Part shown: piece by piece, positions 53,509 to 62,611 of the stretch
Position numbering within the stretch: the stretch's first letter is position 1
Layout: each line of letters opens with the position of its first letter
Assembly (NCBI GenBank): GCA_052090825.1
Contig: JBQDBK010000007.1
Coordinates: 1-64,000 of the forward strand
Length of the DNA stretch: 64,000 nucleotides
Source: JBQDBK01 sp052090825
GTDB taxonomy: Bacteria; Bacillota; Clostridia; Tissierellales; Peptoniphilaceae
Direction of reading: 5' to 3'
Notes under the pieces: generated by a model
The model's database searches: none
What the model was told of the DNA's origin: nothing
What the model saw: the letters and a program-made list of their open reading frames with translations, nothing else
Made by a program: the position numbers and the translations under genes

Positions 53509-54820
53509 CACGAAAAGACTAAGAGCCTTTTTTATGGCTCTTTTATTAGTTTTAACATCAACCTCAACTACTAATGTACTAGCTAAAGCTGATGATACAA
53601 ATGGTAGTAAAAAAGTGATAGAAAGTTCAATAAGTAAAATTAGTGATTTAGAAAATCAGATCAAAGACTTAAATGATAAGAAACAAGAAGACCAATCAAA
53701 GATAGATGAATTAAAAGAAAAGTTAGAATCTTGCAAAGATAATGGAGAGAAACTAAAACAAGAAAAAGCTAAGCTAGAAGAAGAAATTAGAGATAAAGAC
53801 AATAAGATTGCTCAATTGAATAAAGAAATTGAGGATCTTAAAAACTCCAATAATGATGAACTAATAGCAGAAATTACTCAGCTTAAAGATGAATTAAAAA
53901 GATTACAAGATGAAAATACAAAACTAAAAGAAGATTATTCATCAACAAAATAGGAGTTAGAAGCTGAGAAAGAAAAGACCGACAAAAACGAAAATAAAAT
54001 CAAAGAAATGCAAGAAAAGCTTGAGTCTTTAGAAGAGGAACTTACAAATAAGACTAAAGAAATTGAGGATAAAGATAATAGAATTAAGGACTTAGAAAAA
54101 GTTCTTGATGAAAAAGATACTAAGATAAAAGAACTAGAGTCTAAAAAGAAAGAAACAGAAAATTCTAAGTCAGAATATTGTAAGAAAATTGAAGAGCTTC
54201 AAAAGGCGATTGATAGTTTAAAAGTATCTTCTGAAAATACAAAAAAAGAATTAGAAGATAAGATTAAAGGACTAGAAGAAAAACAAAAAGCTTCTGAAGA
54301 AGAAATTAAAAAGCTAAAAGAAGAATTAGATAAGAAAATTGAAGAAGCAAAGAAGTTAATAGAGGAAGCAAATAAAAAAGCTAAAGAAGAACTTGAAAAG
54401 CAAGCTAAAGATGAAAAAGAAAAAAATATAAACCAAGACCTATCTAAAAAATTAGATGAACTTCTAAAACTCCAAAAAGAAAACAAAGAGAAGAAAGAAG
54501 ATAAGAAATCTCAAGATAAGAAGTGGGACGAACTTTTGAAAGCTGATGATAAGAATATCCTAAATCAATTTGATCTTAACAAGATGAAAAAGCAAGAGGA
54601 ACAACAGGACAAAAAACAAGTTAAAGATGAAAAAGAATTTGCAGTTTTCCAAGTAGACAAAAACTTTTATAACATTATCAATAAAGATGGTAAGACAACA
54701 GTCTATATGGATGTAAAAACTTATGTGGATCAAGGAAGAACTATGATTCCAGTAAGATATATTGCATATACTCTAGGTTTTAATATTAGATTCTATAATG
54801 ACAGAAGAAGAGAGAGATAG
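53495..54820 (+). pseudogene. Secreted coiled-coil stalk protein, stop codon and truncated
   Basis: A signal peptide (FFMALLLVLTSTSTTNVLA) is followed by a long Glu/Lys coiled coil and, at the C terminus, the start of a copper-amine-oxidase-N-type stalk domain (TYVDQGRTMIPVRYIAYTLGFNI). An in-frame TAG at 53951-53953 (STK-stop-ELEAEK) interrupts the coiled coil; the frame is otherwise open on both sides. At about 54784-54790 the stalk domain breaks off and runs out of frame into csm3 DNA, ending RFYNDRRRER. It occupies the place of the DUF4366-type protein of related elements. Confidence 0.8.
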
Positions 54821-55160
54821 GCTTTTAAGTTTAGGAGTTGAAGGAGTTACTGAAATTAAATTTGAAAATTCAATAAATAGAATTACAGGAATATCAAATC
54901 CAAGACAAATTGAAAGAGTAATAAAAGGAGCCCTGTTCCCTTTAGAAATAATTTATGAATTAACAGATGAAGAAGAAGCTTTAGAAGACATAAAAAATTT
55001 AAAAGAAGCCTTTGATCTATTAGAAAATGACTATATAGGAGGGAATGGGTCTCGCGGCTATGGTCGTGTAAAATTTATAAATATGAATTTAAGCCAATTA
55101 ACCTATGATTGTTCAGAAGAATTATTAGATAAATTAAAGGAAATGTGGTTTCATGAGTAA
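54789..55160 (+). pseudogene. csm3: csm3, 3' fragment
   Basis: Csm3 is the backbone subunit and target-RNA nuclease of the type III-A complex. Only about the last 124 residues remain: DSIMTEEERDRL, VTEIKFENSINRITG, NPRQIERV and the glycine-rich GGNGSRGYGRVKF. The N-terminal half, with the catalytic aspartate, is missing. There is no ribosome site before the ATG at 54798. The 5' side is conjugative-element DNA. The stop overlaps csm4 by eight bases as in an intact operon. Confidence 0.88.
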
Positions 55161-56097
55161 AGATGAATTAAAAAGATTCTTATACAAACTAGAATTTCCA
55201 AGAGGACTTCATATTGGCAAAAATAAGTTATCAGATTCTGAAATGGTAATCAATGCCGACACTATTTTTTCAGCATTTTGTCATGAAGCTAAAAACACAA
55301 GAGAAGGTATAGATTATCTAAAAAACCTTACACAAGAAGGATTTAGGATTTCAGATGTCTTTCCTTTCTATAAAGAAGAGTTATTTTTGCCAAAACCAAT
55401 AATTTCAATGAGAAAAATAGATCAAGATAGCTCACAGAAAAAATTATATAAAAAGATTAATTATATAAATTTAAGTAATTGGGAAAAATATATGAATTGT
55501 GAGAGTGATCCAAATCAGTTAGTAGAGTGGATAGATAGATTAGATAAAAAAGAAGTATTTACAAAGATTCAATACGAGGAAAATGGTGAACATAATATAT
55601 ACAATTTAGGAGTAAGGTATTTTCCAAAAGAAGCAGGGTTGTACTTTATTTTACAATGCCATGAAAAAGATTTTGATTTTTTAGATGAACTTATTTACAA
55701 TTTATCTTTTTCTGGTATTGGGGGGAAAAGAAATGTAGGCGTTGGATTTTTTGAATTAATAAATCCAGGAGCTGAATTACCAGAAAAACTAGAAAATATG
55801 TTTAAAAGTAATGCACAATATTACATGAATCTATCTGTGGCTTTGCCAGATAAAGAAGAACTTAAAGAAACAATAGAGAAATCAGTAGGGTATAAGCTTG
55901 AAAGAAGGAGTGGATTTATATTTTCCACTAAAGCTAATGGTAAGATTTCTCGACAAGTTAGGAAAAAAGATTTATATATGTTTCAGTCGGGGTCTGTATT
56001 TAAAAAACCATTTAATGGAAATATATATGACGTAGGAGAATCTTTTGAACATCCGGTGTATCGTTATGGAATGCCACTATTTATTGGGGTGAAATAA
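55153..56097 (+). CDS. csm4: Type III-A CRISPR protein Csm4
   Basis: The 314-residue Cas5-group RAMP protein caps the crRNA 5' handle and contacts Cas10. It has the N-terminal RAMP strand (FLYKLEFPRGLHIGKNKLSDS by landmark GLHIGKNKL), ADTIFSAFCHEA, and the glycine-rich GIGGKRNVGVGFF (about 193-205). It looks complete. It overlaps csm3 by 8 bases and csm5 by 1. Without Cas10 and Csm3 its complex cannot form from this locus. Confidence 0.92.
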   Translation: MSKDELKRFLYKLEFPRGLHIGKNKLSDSEMVINADTIFSAFCHEAKNTREGIDYLKNLTQEGFRISDVFPFYKEELFLPKPIISMRKIDQDSSQKKLYKKINYINLSNWEKYMNCESDPNQLVEWIDRLDKKEVFTKIQYEENGEHNIYNLGVRYFPKEAGLYFILQCHEKDFDFLDELIYNLSFSGIGGKRNVGVGFFELINPGAELPEKLENMFKSNAQYYMNLSVALPDKEELKETIEKSVGYKLERRSGFIFSTKANGKISRQVRKKDLYMFQSGSVFKKPFNGNIYDVGESFEHPVYRYGMPLFIGVK

Positions 56098-57182
56098 TGA
56101 CAGAAAAAAATTATATAATAAAGTTATATACATGTGGGCCTGTGCACATAGGTTCAGGTGAAATAGCTGGGAAAAAAGACTATGTTTATAACTACAAAGA
56201 TAAAACTATTGAGTTTTTGAATATAAAAAAATTTATTGACTTAATAATGAAAAAAAATCTTTATAGAGAATATGAAGACTTTATTCTTAATAGAAAAGAA
56301 GGACTCTATGAATTTATAAAAGCAAATAAACTTTTAAGAGATTATAAAGATTGTGTTCGTTACAGAATTAATGGATCTAACCTATCATTTAATAAAAAAG
56401 AAAGATTAAATAATATAAATCTTATAATAAAAGATCCTTATTTCAAACCATTTATTCCAGGAAGCTCACTAAAAGGCACTTTAATACATAATCTCTTGTA
56501 CAATGAAGCTTTAAAAAATAGAGAAAAAATTAGTCGAGAATACTTTCATAAATTTAAAGGGAATTTAAAAAACTTAAGCTATATTGAATCAAAATTAAAA
56601 AAAGAATTGGAAGAATCTTTAATAGGTAATAAAAATAATAATATTAAAAATATAGGACAATTAATCTCAATTGAAGATTCCTCAACCATTGATTATGAAA
56701 AATTAATATTGACTCAAAAACAAGACCTAATACCAGGAATGAAAAAAGAAGATGAACCTAGATTAAATAAAATTAATCTAATTCGTGAATCTATTCCTAA
56801 AGGAGAAGAATTTACCCTACATTTAAAACTAAAAGACTCTGATATTATATCTTTGGAAAAACTTGAAAATGCCATAGAAAATACTTTTAATTCAATAAAT
56901 AAAATCCAGAGAAGTAGAAATAGGAATTTTCATGAAATGAAAGGGTTAAATATTTATTTAGGTTCAGGAGTAGGATTTATATCAAAAACTCTATTATATG
57001 GAGCTATGGATATTAATAAATCAGTTGAAAGCTCAATCAAGGTATTAGAAGAGAGATTTAAAAAAATAAACAGAGTAGAAGATAAGAGACTCAAACTTGC
57101 GCCTAAAACAATTAAGGAGGTCATAACAAGAGAGGGCAGAGAAGAAGCAGGTATTTGTAGGATAGAATTTCAGGAGCTTTAA
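56097..57182 (+). CDS. csm5: Type III-A CRISPR protein Csm5
   Basis: A 361-residue RAMP protein that sits at the 3' end of the crRNA in the Csm complex and recruits trimming nucleases. CGPVHIGSG (12-20), KPFIPGSSLKGTLIHNLLY (about 119-137) and GLNIYLGSGVGF (about 282-293) are the family motifs. It looks intact. It begins within the csm4 stop codon and is followed after seven bases by cas1. Confidence 0.92.
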   Translation: MTEKNYIIKLYTCGPVHIGSGEIAGKKDYVYNYKDKTIEFLNIKKFIDLIMKKNLYREYEDFILNRKEGLYEFIKANKLLRDYKDCVRYRINGSNLSFNKKERLNNINLIIKDPYFKPFIPGSSLKGTLIHNLLYNEALKNREKISREYFHKFKGNLKNLSYIESKLKKELEESLIGNKNNNIKNIGQLISIEDSSTIDYEKLILTQKQDLIPGMKKEDEPRLNKINLIRESIPKGEEFTLHLKLKDSDIISLEKLENAIENTFNSINKIQRSRNRNFHEMKGLNIYLGSGVGFISKTLLYGAMDINKSVESSIKVLEERFKKINRVEDKRLKLAPKTIKEVITREGREEAGICRIEFQEL

Positions 57183-57189
57183 TAGCTAA

Positions 57190-58176
57190 ATGATAGTATA
57201 TGTTACAAGCCAAGGAAGTAATATAAATATAGAGGGTGGGAAAATTGTAATAAGTGAAGTTCAAGGTTTAAAAAGATTTATTCCTAAAGAACAAATTGAA
57301 ATTCTAAATATTTTTGGAAATGTTCATATAACAACTAAAGTAATACAACATTTTTTACAAAGAGCAATACCTATTAATTACTTTTCTTTTAGAGGACAAT
57401 ATTTTGGTAGGCTATATACAAGCAGTAGCAATAATATATTTAGACTAAAAAAGCAAATCAACGCAAGTGAAAACACAGATTTTTCACTTGAGATGGCAAA
57501 AATTTTTATCAAAGCTAAAGTAAATAATCAGAATACTATTTTAAGAAGATACGAAAGAAAATATAAAAATAACAAAAATATTATTAATAATATCTCAATA
57601 ATGCAAAGAAAAATAGAAAATACAAAAGATATTAGTCAACTTATGGGAATAGAGGGATATGTAGCTAGATTATATTTCAATGGAATTTCAAATATTATCT
57701 CTGAAGATTTCAAATTTAAAGGCAGGAATAAGAGACCTCCTAAAGATCCATTTAATTCACTTTTAAGTTTAGGCTATAGCATTTTATTAAATGAAATAAC
57801 AGGTAATCTTGAAGCTGTTGGGTTAAATCCTTTCTGTGGATTTTTGCATCAAGATAAGGAAAGACACCTTAGCTTAGCTAGTGATATAATAGAAGAATTT
57901 AGAGCGCCAATAGTAGACAGCCTAGCCTTAAATCTATGTAATAATAAATTTAAAATCCAAGATTTTTCATATGAAGATGGAGGAGTATATTTAAAAGAAA
58001 ATATATTAAAAATATATATAGAGGAATTGGAGAAAAAGCTAATGAAAGAGCAAAATTATAGGGAGGATATAAAAGCTATTAGTTTTAGAAAAGCTATATA
58101 CCTGCAGTGTAGAGATTTAGTTAACTCTATTGAAGAATTGAATCCCAAATTATATAAGGCATTGTGGTTGAGATGA
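57190..58176 (+). CDS. cas1: CRISPR-associated integrase Cas1
   Basis: Cas1 is the endonuclease/integrase that inserts new spacers. The metal ligands are in GIEGYVARLYF (Glu about 156), GFLHQDKERHLSLASD (His about 222) and IIEEFRAPIVD (Glu about 237). The 328-residue length is normal. It is placed after csm5 and overlaps cas2 by four bases (ATGA). It appears functional although the effector genes are lost. Confidence 0.96.
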   Translation: MIVYVTSQGSNINIEGGKIVISEVQGLKRFIPKEQIEILNIFGNVHITTKVIQHFLQRAIPINYFSFRGQYFGRLYTSSSNNIFRLKKQINASENTDFSLEMAKIFIKAKVNNQNTILRRYERKYKNNKNIINNISIMQRKIENTKDISQLMGIEGYVARLYFNGISNIISEDFKFKGRNKRPPKDPFNSLLSLGYSILLNEITGNLEAVGLNPFCGFLHQDKERHLSLASDIIEEFRAPIVDSLALNLCNNKFKIQDFSYEDGGVYLKENILKIYIEELEKKLMKEQNYREDIKAISFRKAIYLQCRDLVNSIEELNPKLYKALWLR

Positions 58177-58496
58177 AAGATGAATTTTTAATTAAAGATT
58201 ATAGAACCCCCAAAGGAGAGAAAGAATATTTATATTTAATAATATATGACGTGATAGATAATAAAAGGAGAACTAGATTATTTAAATTTTTAAATAGTTA
58301 TGGTAGCTCTGTTCAAAAGTCTTGCTTTGAAGCTTACTTAACTCAAAGACAATACAGAAATGTAGAAAAAAGAATGATTTCACTTATTGATAGTCAAGAG
58401 GATAATATAAGAGTATATCAATTAAATGGATTAAACAAAGTCTATAATTATGGAATAGAAAATAAAAATGCTTATATAGATTTATTGATTTTATAA
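58173..58496 (+). CDS. cas2: CRISPR-associated protein Cas2
   Basis: A 107-residue ferredoxin-fold protein that bridges Cas1 dimers in the spacer-integration complex. LYLIIYDVIDNKRRTRLFKFL (by landmark IIYDVIDNKRR) has the conserved aspartate after the first strand, and SYGSSVQKSCFEAYL is the second signature. I chose ATG 58173 because it overlaps the cas1 stop as ATGA; a GTG at 58164 is in frame but less likely. Confidence 0.95.
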   Translation: MKDEFLIKDYRTPKGEKEYLYLIIYDVIDNKRRTRLFKFLNSYGSSVQKSCFEAYLTQRQYRNVEKRMISLIDSQEDNIRVYQLNGLNKVYNYGIENKNAYIDLLIL

Positions 58497-58511
58497 TTAA
58501 AAGGAGGAATA

Positions 58512-59828
58512 ATGAAGCGAATATTATTTTCTTGTATTGGGAATACAGATCCAATGAACAGGAAAAATTTTAGTGACGGTCCAATGTTGCATATAGTACG
58601 TTATTATAAGCCAGATATTATTTATTTGTTTTTATCAAAAGAGATGGCTGTTCATCATGAAAAAGAAAATAGGTATAAGCCATATATTGAAAAGCTAACA
58701 GAGAGTTTAGGATATTCAGCTGAAATAAATTGGATTATAAAAGAAGACTTATTAGAACCCCATCTTTTTGATACTTTATTATTTGAAGATTTACGTAAGG
58801 AAATTGAAAAAATTCATTTTGAATATAGTGATGCTGAAATAATTTTAAATGTCTCATCAGGAACTCCAGCCATGAAATCCTCATTGCTAGTACTAAATGC
58901 TTTTTTTGATTTTAAAACAAGAGTAATACAAGTTGCTTCGCCAAGTCCAGGAACACATGATACTCCAAAAAGATGTGATAAAGATGAATGGGATACACTT
59001 TGGCAGTTAAATGAAGATAACAATCGAAATATAAATAGATGCAGAGAAATAGAAAATAAAAACTTGAATTTTGAAATAAAAAGAGAAATAATAAAAAATT
59101 CTATAAATCGATATGATATATGATATAGCATATGAAATATCAAAATCTATAAAAGATTTTCTAAATCCTAAAGTAATACACTTGCTCCAAATACAAAAGT
59201 ATAGAAAAAACTTAGATAAAGAACTTTTAGAAAAGAATTTGAAAAATATAAAAAGAAAAGAAATTTTCATGGTAGGAAGTTCTAAATATAATGATGTTTT
59301 TGAATATTACTTAAAATGGCAAAGTGATTTAAATACTGGAAACTACAGAAGTTTTATAATAGGCATTTCACCCTTATTAGCTGAATTACAAAAGAAAATA
59401 ATTGAAAAATACTATCCAAAACAAAAGAAAATAAAGTTAAATGCAAAATGGAATAATACTGAATTTACAGAAGAAATTCAATTAGTAATAAAAAAATTAG
59501 AAAAAAGTTGGAAAACTAAAGGGGAATTTATAATGTCATATCAATTTAATGATATTATTCAAGAACTTTCACAAATACCTAAGGATAAAAAAACGTGCTA
59601 GATGAGATGAAAAATTTTGAAAACAAAAGAAATATTTTTGCCCATCAGATAAAAAAGATGTCATTGGAAGATATTGAAAAAGAGATAGGATATTCAATTC
59701 ATAAAATCAATAATGATAGCTGGCAAATAATATGTATTTTAGATATGGAAATTGAGAAAAATAAAAAGAAATATCGTTCAGCATATGATAATATAAATAA
59801 AGAAATAATTAGATTAATGAAAGAATGA
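58512..59828 (+). pseudogene. csm6: csm6 ring nuclease/RNase, two frameshifts
   Basis: Csm6 is the accessory RNase switched on by cyclic oligoadenylate made by Cas10. The N-terminal CARF domain (FSCIGNTDPM; NVSSGTPAMKS at about 115-125) and the C-terminal HEPN site (KRNIFAHQ, R-x4-H) are in three different frames. Lesion 1 is a 7-base tandem duplication, ATGATAT at 59113-59119 repeated at 59120-59126; deleting one copy restores RYDIAYEISKS. Lesion 2 is an A7 run at 59587-59593; one more A restores KDKKNVLDEMKNFENKR. The first looks like a genuine mutation, the second could be a base-calling error. Confidence 0.88.
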
Positions 59829-59945
59829 AGCTAAAGTAAGTTTTGCGGGGGAGGAGATGTAAAAATGTATATAAATATATTAAAATTTCTTTTCTCCGCA
59901 GAAGTATATTTCAAAGCTGATAGCAACAATATCAAGAGGTATAGG
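59829..59945 (+). promoter_or_regulatory. CRISPR leader
   Basis: 117 AT-rich bases between csm6 and the first repeat, no ORF. GGGGGAGGAGATG near its start resembles a ribosome site without a gene behind it. The leader lies upstream of the array on the same strand as the cas genes, which agrees with degenerate repeats being at the far end. Confidence 0.7.
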
Positions 59946-61110
59946 GAATACAAAGATAGAACCCCAGAAGGGGACGGAAACTAAAACAAGCGATAGCGAT
60001 AAACATAATAATTAATGAATACAAAGATAGAACCCCAAAAGGGGACGGAAACTATTTATCGTCTATGTTTTTAACTACTTTATTTGCGGCGAATACAAAG
60101 ATAGAACCCCAGAAGGGGACGGAAACAAGGTTGTTATAGGCTTCTGTGATTTCATATAGTTTCAGAATACAAAGATAGAACCCCAGAAGGGGACGGAAAC
60201 AATTTGCGATAATCTACTAATAAGTAGGGAGCAAATGAATACAAAGATAGAACCCCAGAAAGGGACGGAAACGATACCTGCTCTTTATTTAACAAATTAT
60301 TCTCTAAAAACAGAATACAAAGATAGAACCCCAGAAGGGGACGGAAACTCTTTTAAATAACTCAATGTCTTTTTTCGACAAATGAATACAAAGATAGAAC
60401 CCCAAAAGGGGACGGAAACTGTTTTAAGTTTAAATCATTAAATTTATCTGTTGCATAGAATACAAAGATAGAAGCCCAAAAGGGGACGGAAACGTAAGGC
60501 TATTAATTTCAATTGTGTTTGTGTATTTAACCAAGAATACAAAGATAGAACCCCAGAAGGGGACGGAAACTCTTCACTATCTATCAACTGCCTTAACTCA
60601 TCTGCTGTTAGGAATACAAAGATAGAACCCCAGAAGGGGACGGAAACCCTTGCAAGTTCATTTATTTTCCTCATTCTAAAATTCTTTGTTGAATAAAAAG
60701 ATAGAACCCCAAAAGGGGACGGAAACTCATAGATGCCTATCTCTCTATCATCTAGCCAGTCGCCAAAGCGAATACAAAGATAGGACCCCAGAAGGGGACG
60801 GAAACTCTTCACTATCTATCAACTGCCTTAACTCATCTGCTGTTAGGAATACAAAGATAGAACCCCAAAAGGGGACGGAAACCTCCTATTTTTCTCTTTT
60901 TTTATTTGTAATTACTTAGAATACAAAGATAGAACCCCGAAAGGGGACGGAAACTTTTTTCCACAAACTTCCCAATACATATTGAAAGTTACTTTGTTGA
61001 ATACAAAGATAGAACCCCAGAAGGGGACGGAAACTGTTACCCAACCAAATTTATAAGCATAGCTCCAAAATTCCGAATACAAAGATAGAACCTCTAAAGG
61101 GGACGGAAAC
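59946..61110 (+). CRISPR. Type III-A CRISPR array, 16 repeats, 15 spacers
   Basis: 36-base repeats begin GAATACAAAGATAGAA and end GGGGACGGAAAC; the last eight bases, ACGGAAAC, match the 5' crRNA handle of type III-A systems, so transcription is on the plus strand. Repeats start at 59946, 60017, 60091, 60165, 60237, 60313, 60384, 60458, 60535, 60612, 60691, 60770, 60847, 60919, 60999 and 61075. Spacers are 35-44 bases. The repeat loop varies (CCAGAAGG, CCAAAAGG, CCGAAAGG), and the last repeat (CCTCTAAAGG) and repeats 8, 11 and 12 carry substitutions. Spacer 9 (60571-60611) and spacer 12 (60806-60846) are identical. Confidence 0.98.
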
Positions 61111-61724
61111 TGGTATCTATTTCCACTATCCACCCCACAATATATGGAATATTAGAATAAAAAAAATAACCCCACAAAGGGGGATTCGAGTTTTGGAATT
61201 TAAATAGTTTTTTAAAATGATTAATAAAATTTTTAAGAAAGTTAAGTTCTGCTAAGGAATTTCAATTTCTAGTTTAGTATCTGGTATTTTAACTTATATT
61301 ATTTTAAAAGGAGAAAGTAGAAAGAGGTTAAGATTAGAGAAATTAAAGGAATATAGTACTTTATATGTATTGTATAGACTTTAATAGGGTTTAAAATTAT
61401 ATAAAATATACAAAAAAGTTTTTCGTTTTTAGAGGAAAGTATAAAAGTATATTTATATAGGTGAGAAACTCTACGAACTATAACTAAGTCTCTCTATATA
61501 TGTCTTTTAAAACCTACAAAATTTAGTTTTACTAATTGCCCTTGTTAATTAAATTTTTTAATTCTCTAGAGCTGGTATTTTTAAATCAATATTTCACTTT
61601 ATTTATACAATTAAGCTTGGATGGGAAGTTTTGCTTCGAAAAATATATATGACATTATTAATATAGTCTTCTTTCTTACTATTTAAAAAATTTTTGGGTA
61701 AATGAAATAGTAGGAGGGGATTAA
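61111..61724. other. Noncoding stretch after the array
   Basis: Just after the last repeat, GAATA...AACCCCACAAAGGGGG near 61146-61184 looks like a badly decayed repeat. Bases 61256-61384 form an open stretch without start codon encoding one hydrophobic segment and a basic tail (SLVSGILTYIILKGESRKR), perhaps the end of a lost membrane-protein gene. TATATAG near 61453 is mirrored by CTATATA near 61494, a possible hairpin. I see no RNA gene or full ORF in the remainder. Confidence 0.5.
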
Positions 61725-62267
61725 ATGGAATATATAGTAAAAGAGATTCCTGGCTTATTTAAAATTATAAAATTAAAGGAATTTAGAAGAACACCTAATG
61801 TAGAGTTTGATGTAATGGTTAAATCAATGGTACCTAAGGTTGATGCAATTGATAGGGTTATTCATAGGGGGCCAGCAGTATCACCAGGACCTGTGGGAGA
61901 TGTTGAAAGACCATGGTATATGCATTATCATCAGTCTGATAATCTACTAGTTTTATCTGGAGAAAGAAATGTTGAATTGTATTCAAAAGAGCATGGAAAG
62001 ATTGAAAAGTTTGTTGTAACTCCTGACTATATTAGTCATAATGGGGAAGTTATAGTTGAGGGGGCAGGAATTTTAGTTTGGCCTACAAATGTATTCCATA
62101 GGATTATAAGTGGAGAAAATGGATCGGCTTCAGTAAACCTTGCAACTCATCATCAAGGAATGGATTTAAAAAATAATTTCGATATATTCGATTTAAATAT
62201 TGAAACAGGTGAATATAAAGTTATAAGAGAAGGTTATTTAGATCAAAATATGAAAGACATAGATTAA
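61725..62267 (+). CDS. Cupin-domain protein, unknown function
   Basis: A 180-residue conserved-looking protein with a cupin barrel: MHYHQSDNLLVLSGERNVELY (by landmark HYHQSDNLLVLSG, about 66-78) holds two metal-binding histidines, and GILVWPTNVFHRIISG (about 119-134) supplies the third. The N terminus includes RGPAVSPGPVGDVERPWY. No partner gene indicates the substrate. GTAGGAGGGGATTAA precedes the ATG. A hairpin terminator follows, so it is a single-gene unit. Confidence 0.78.
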   Translation: MEYIVKEIPGLFKIIKLKEFRRTPNVEFDVMVKSMVPKVDAIDRVIHRGPAVSPGPVGDVERPWYMHYHQSDNLLVLSGERNVELYSKEHGKIEKFVVTPDYISHNGEVIVEGAGILVWPTNVFHRIISGENGSASVNLATHHQGMDLKNNFDIFDLNIETGEYKVIREGYLDQNMKDID

Positions 62268-62272
62268 TTGCT

Positions 62273-62300
62273 TGCCTATAGGTGATTTCATCTGTAGGCA
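62273..62300 (+). terminator. Terminator after cupin gene
   Basis: TGCCTATAG (62273-62281) pairs with CTGTAGGCA (62292-62300, one T-G), followed by TTTATTTTA. Confidence 0.75.
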
Positions 62301-62529
62301 TTTATTTTATAGAATGCGATATATAAGTATTGTGAGATAAATACATATAAAAATAAGTGATTAGAGGAAGATTTTAAATTTTATTAAAACTAAATTTTAC
62401 GATAAATAGTTTAAGTATAGGAAAAGATGTGAATAAATAAAAGGAATGGATTATTAATAAATTATGAGTGAAATGAACTACTCAAACTTATTATTTTGAG
62501 ATTAGGCTATTAATTTTACCTTTGTAAAT

Positions 62530-62558
62530 TTGGAATAATGAATATTATATGGTAATAT
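62530..62558 (+). promoter_or_regulatory. Promoter of glycine-betaine transporter operon
   Basis: TTGGAA at 62530-62535 and TAATAT at 62553-62558 with a 17-base spacer; TG at 62550-62551 makes it an extended -10. The remaining AT-rich DNA from 62301 holds nothing else I can support. Confidence 0.5.
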
Positions 62559-62611
62559 AATAATACTGTGTTTTATGCGGATAAATAAATTTGGAGGAAG
62601 GTGATTCTGAT

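Larger units (their letters stand above)
39194..54787 (+). mobile_element. Truncated integrative conjugative element
   Basis: All genes run in one direction: replication initiator, helicase loader, PcfB, antirepressor, VirD4, (cargo), SSB, Maff2, TrbL-like, PrgI, VirB4, NlpC/P60 hydrolase, DUF4315 and a secreted coiled-coil protein. This order is seen in many Firmicutes conjugative transposons. No relaxase, integrase, excisionase or topoisomerase is present, and the last element gene is fused out of frame into csm3, so the right half was lost. It could not self-transfer without help. The left end follows rlmD. Confidence 0.8.

Noticed and set aside
60444..61133. Open frames across the CRISPR array on both strands
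   Set aside because: They consist of translated repeats and spacers, and have no ribosome sites.
61146..61184. A seventeenth CRISPR repeat
   Set aside because: Only the AACCCC...GGGG core resembles the repeat; too degraded to count, so it is noted only as a remnant.
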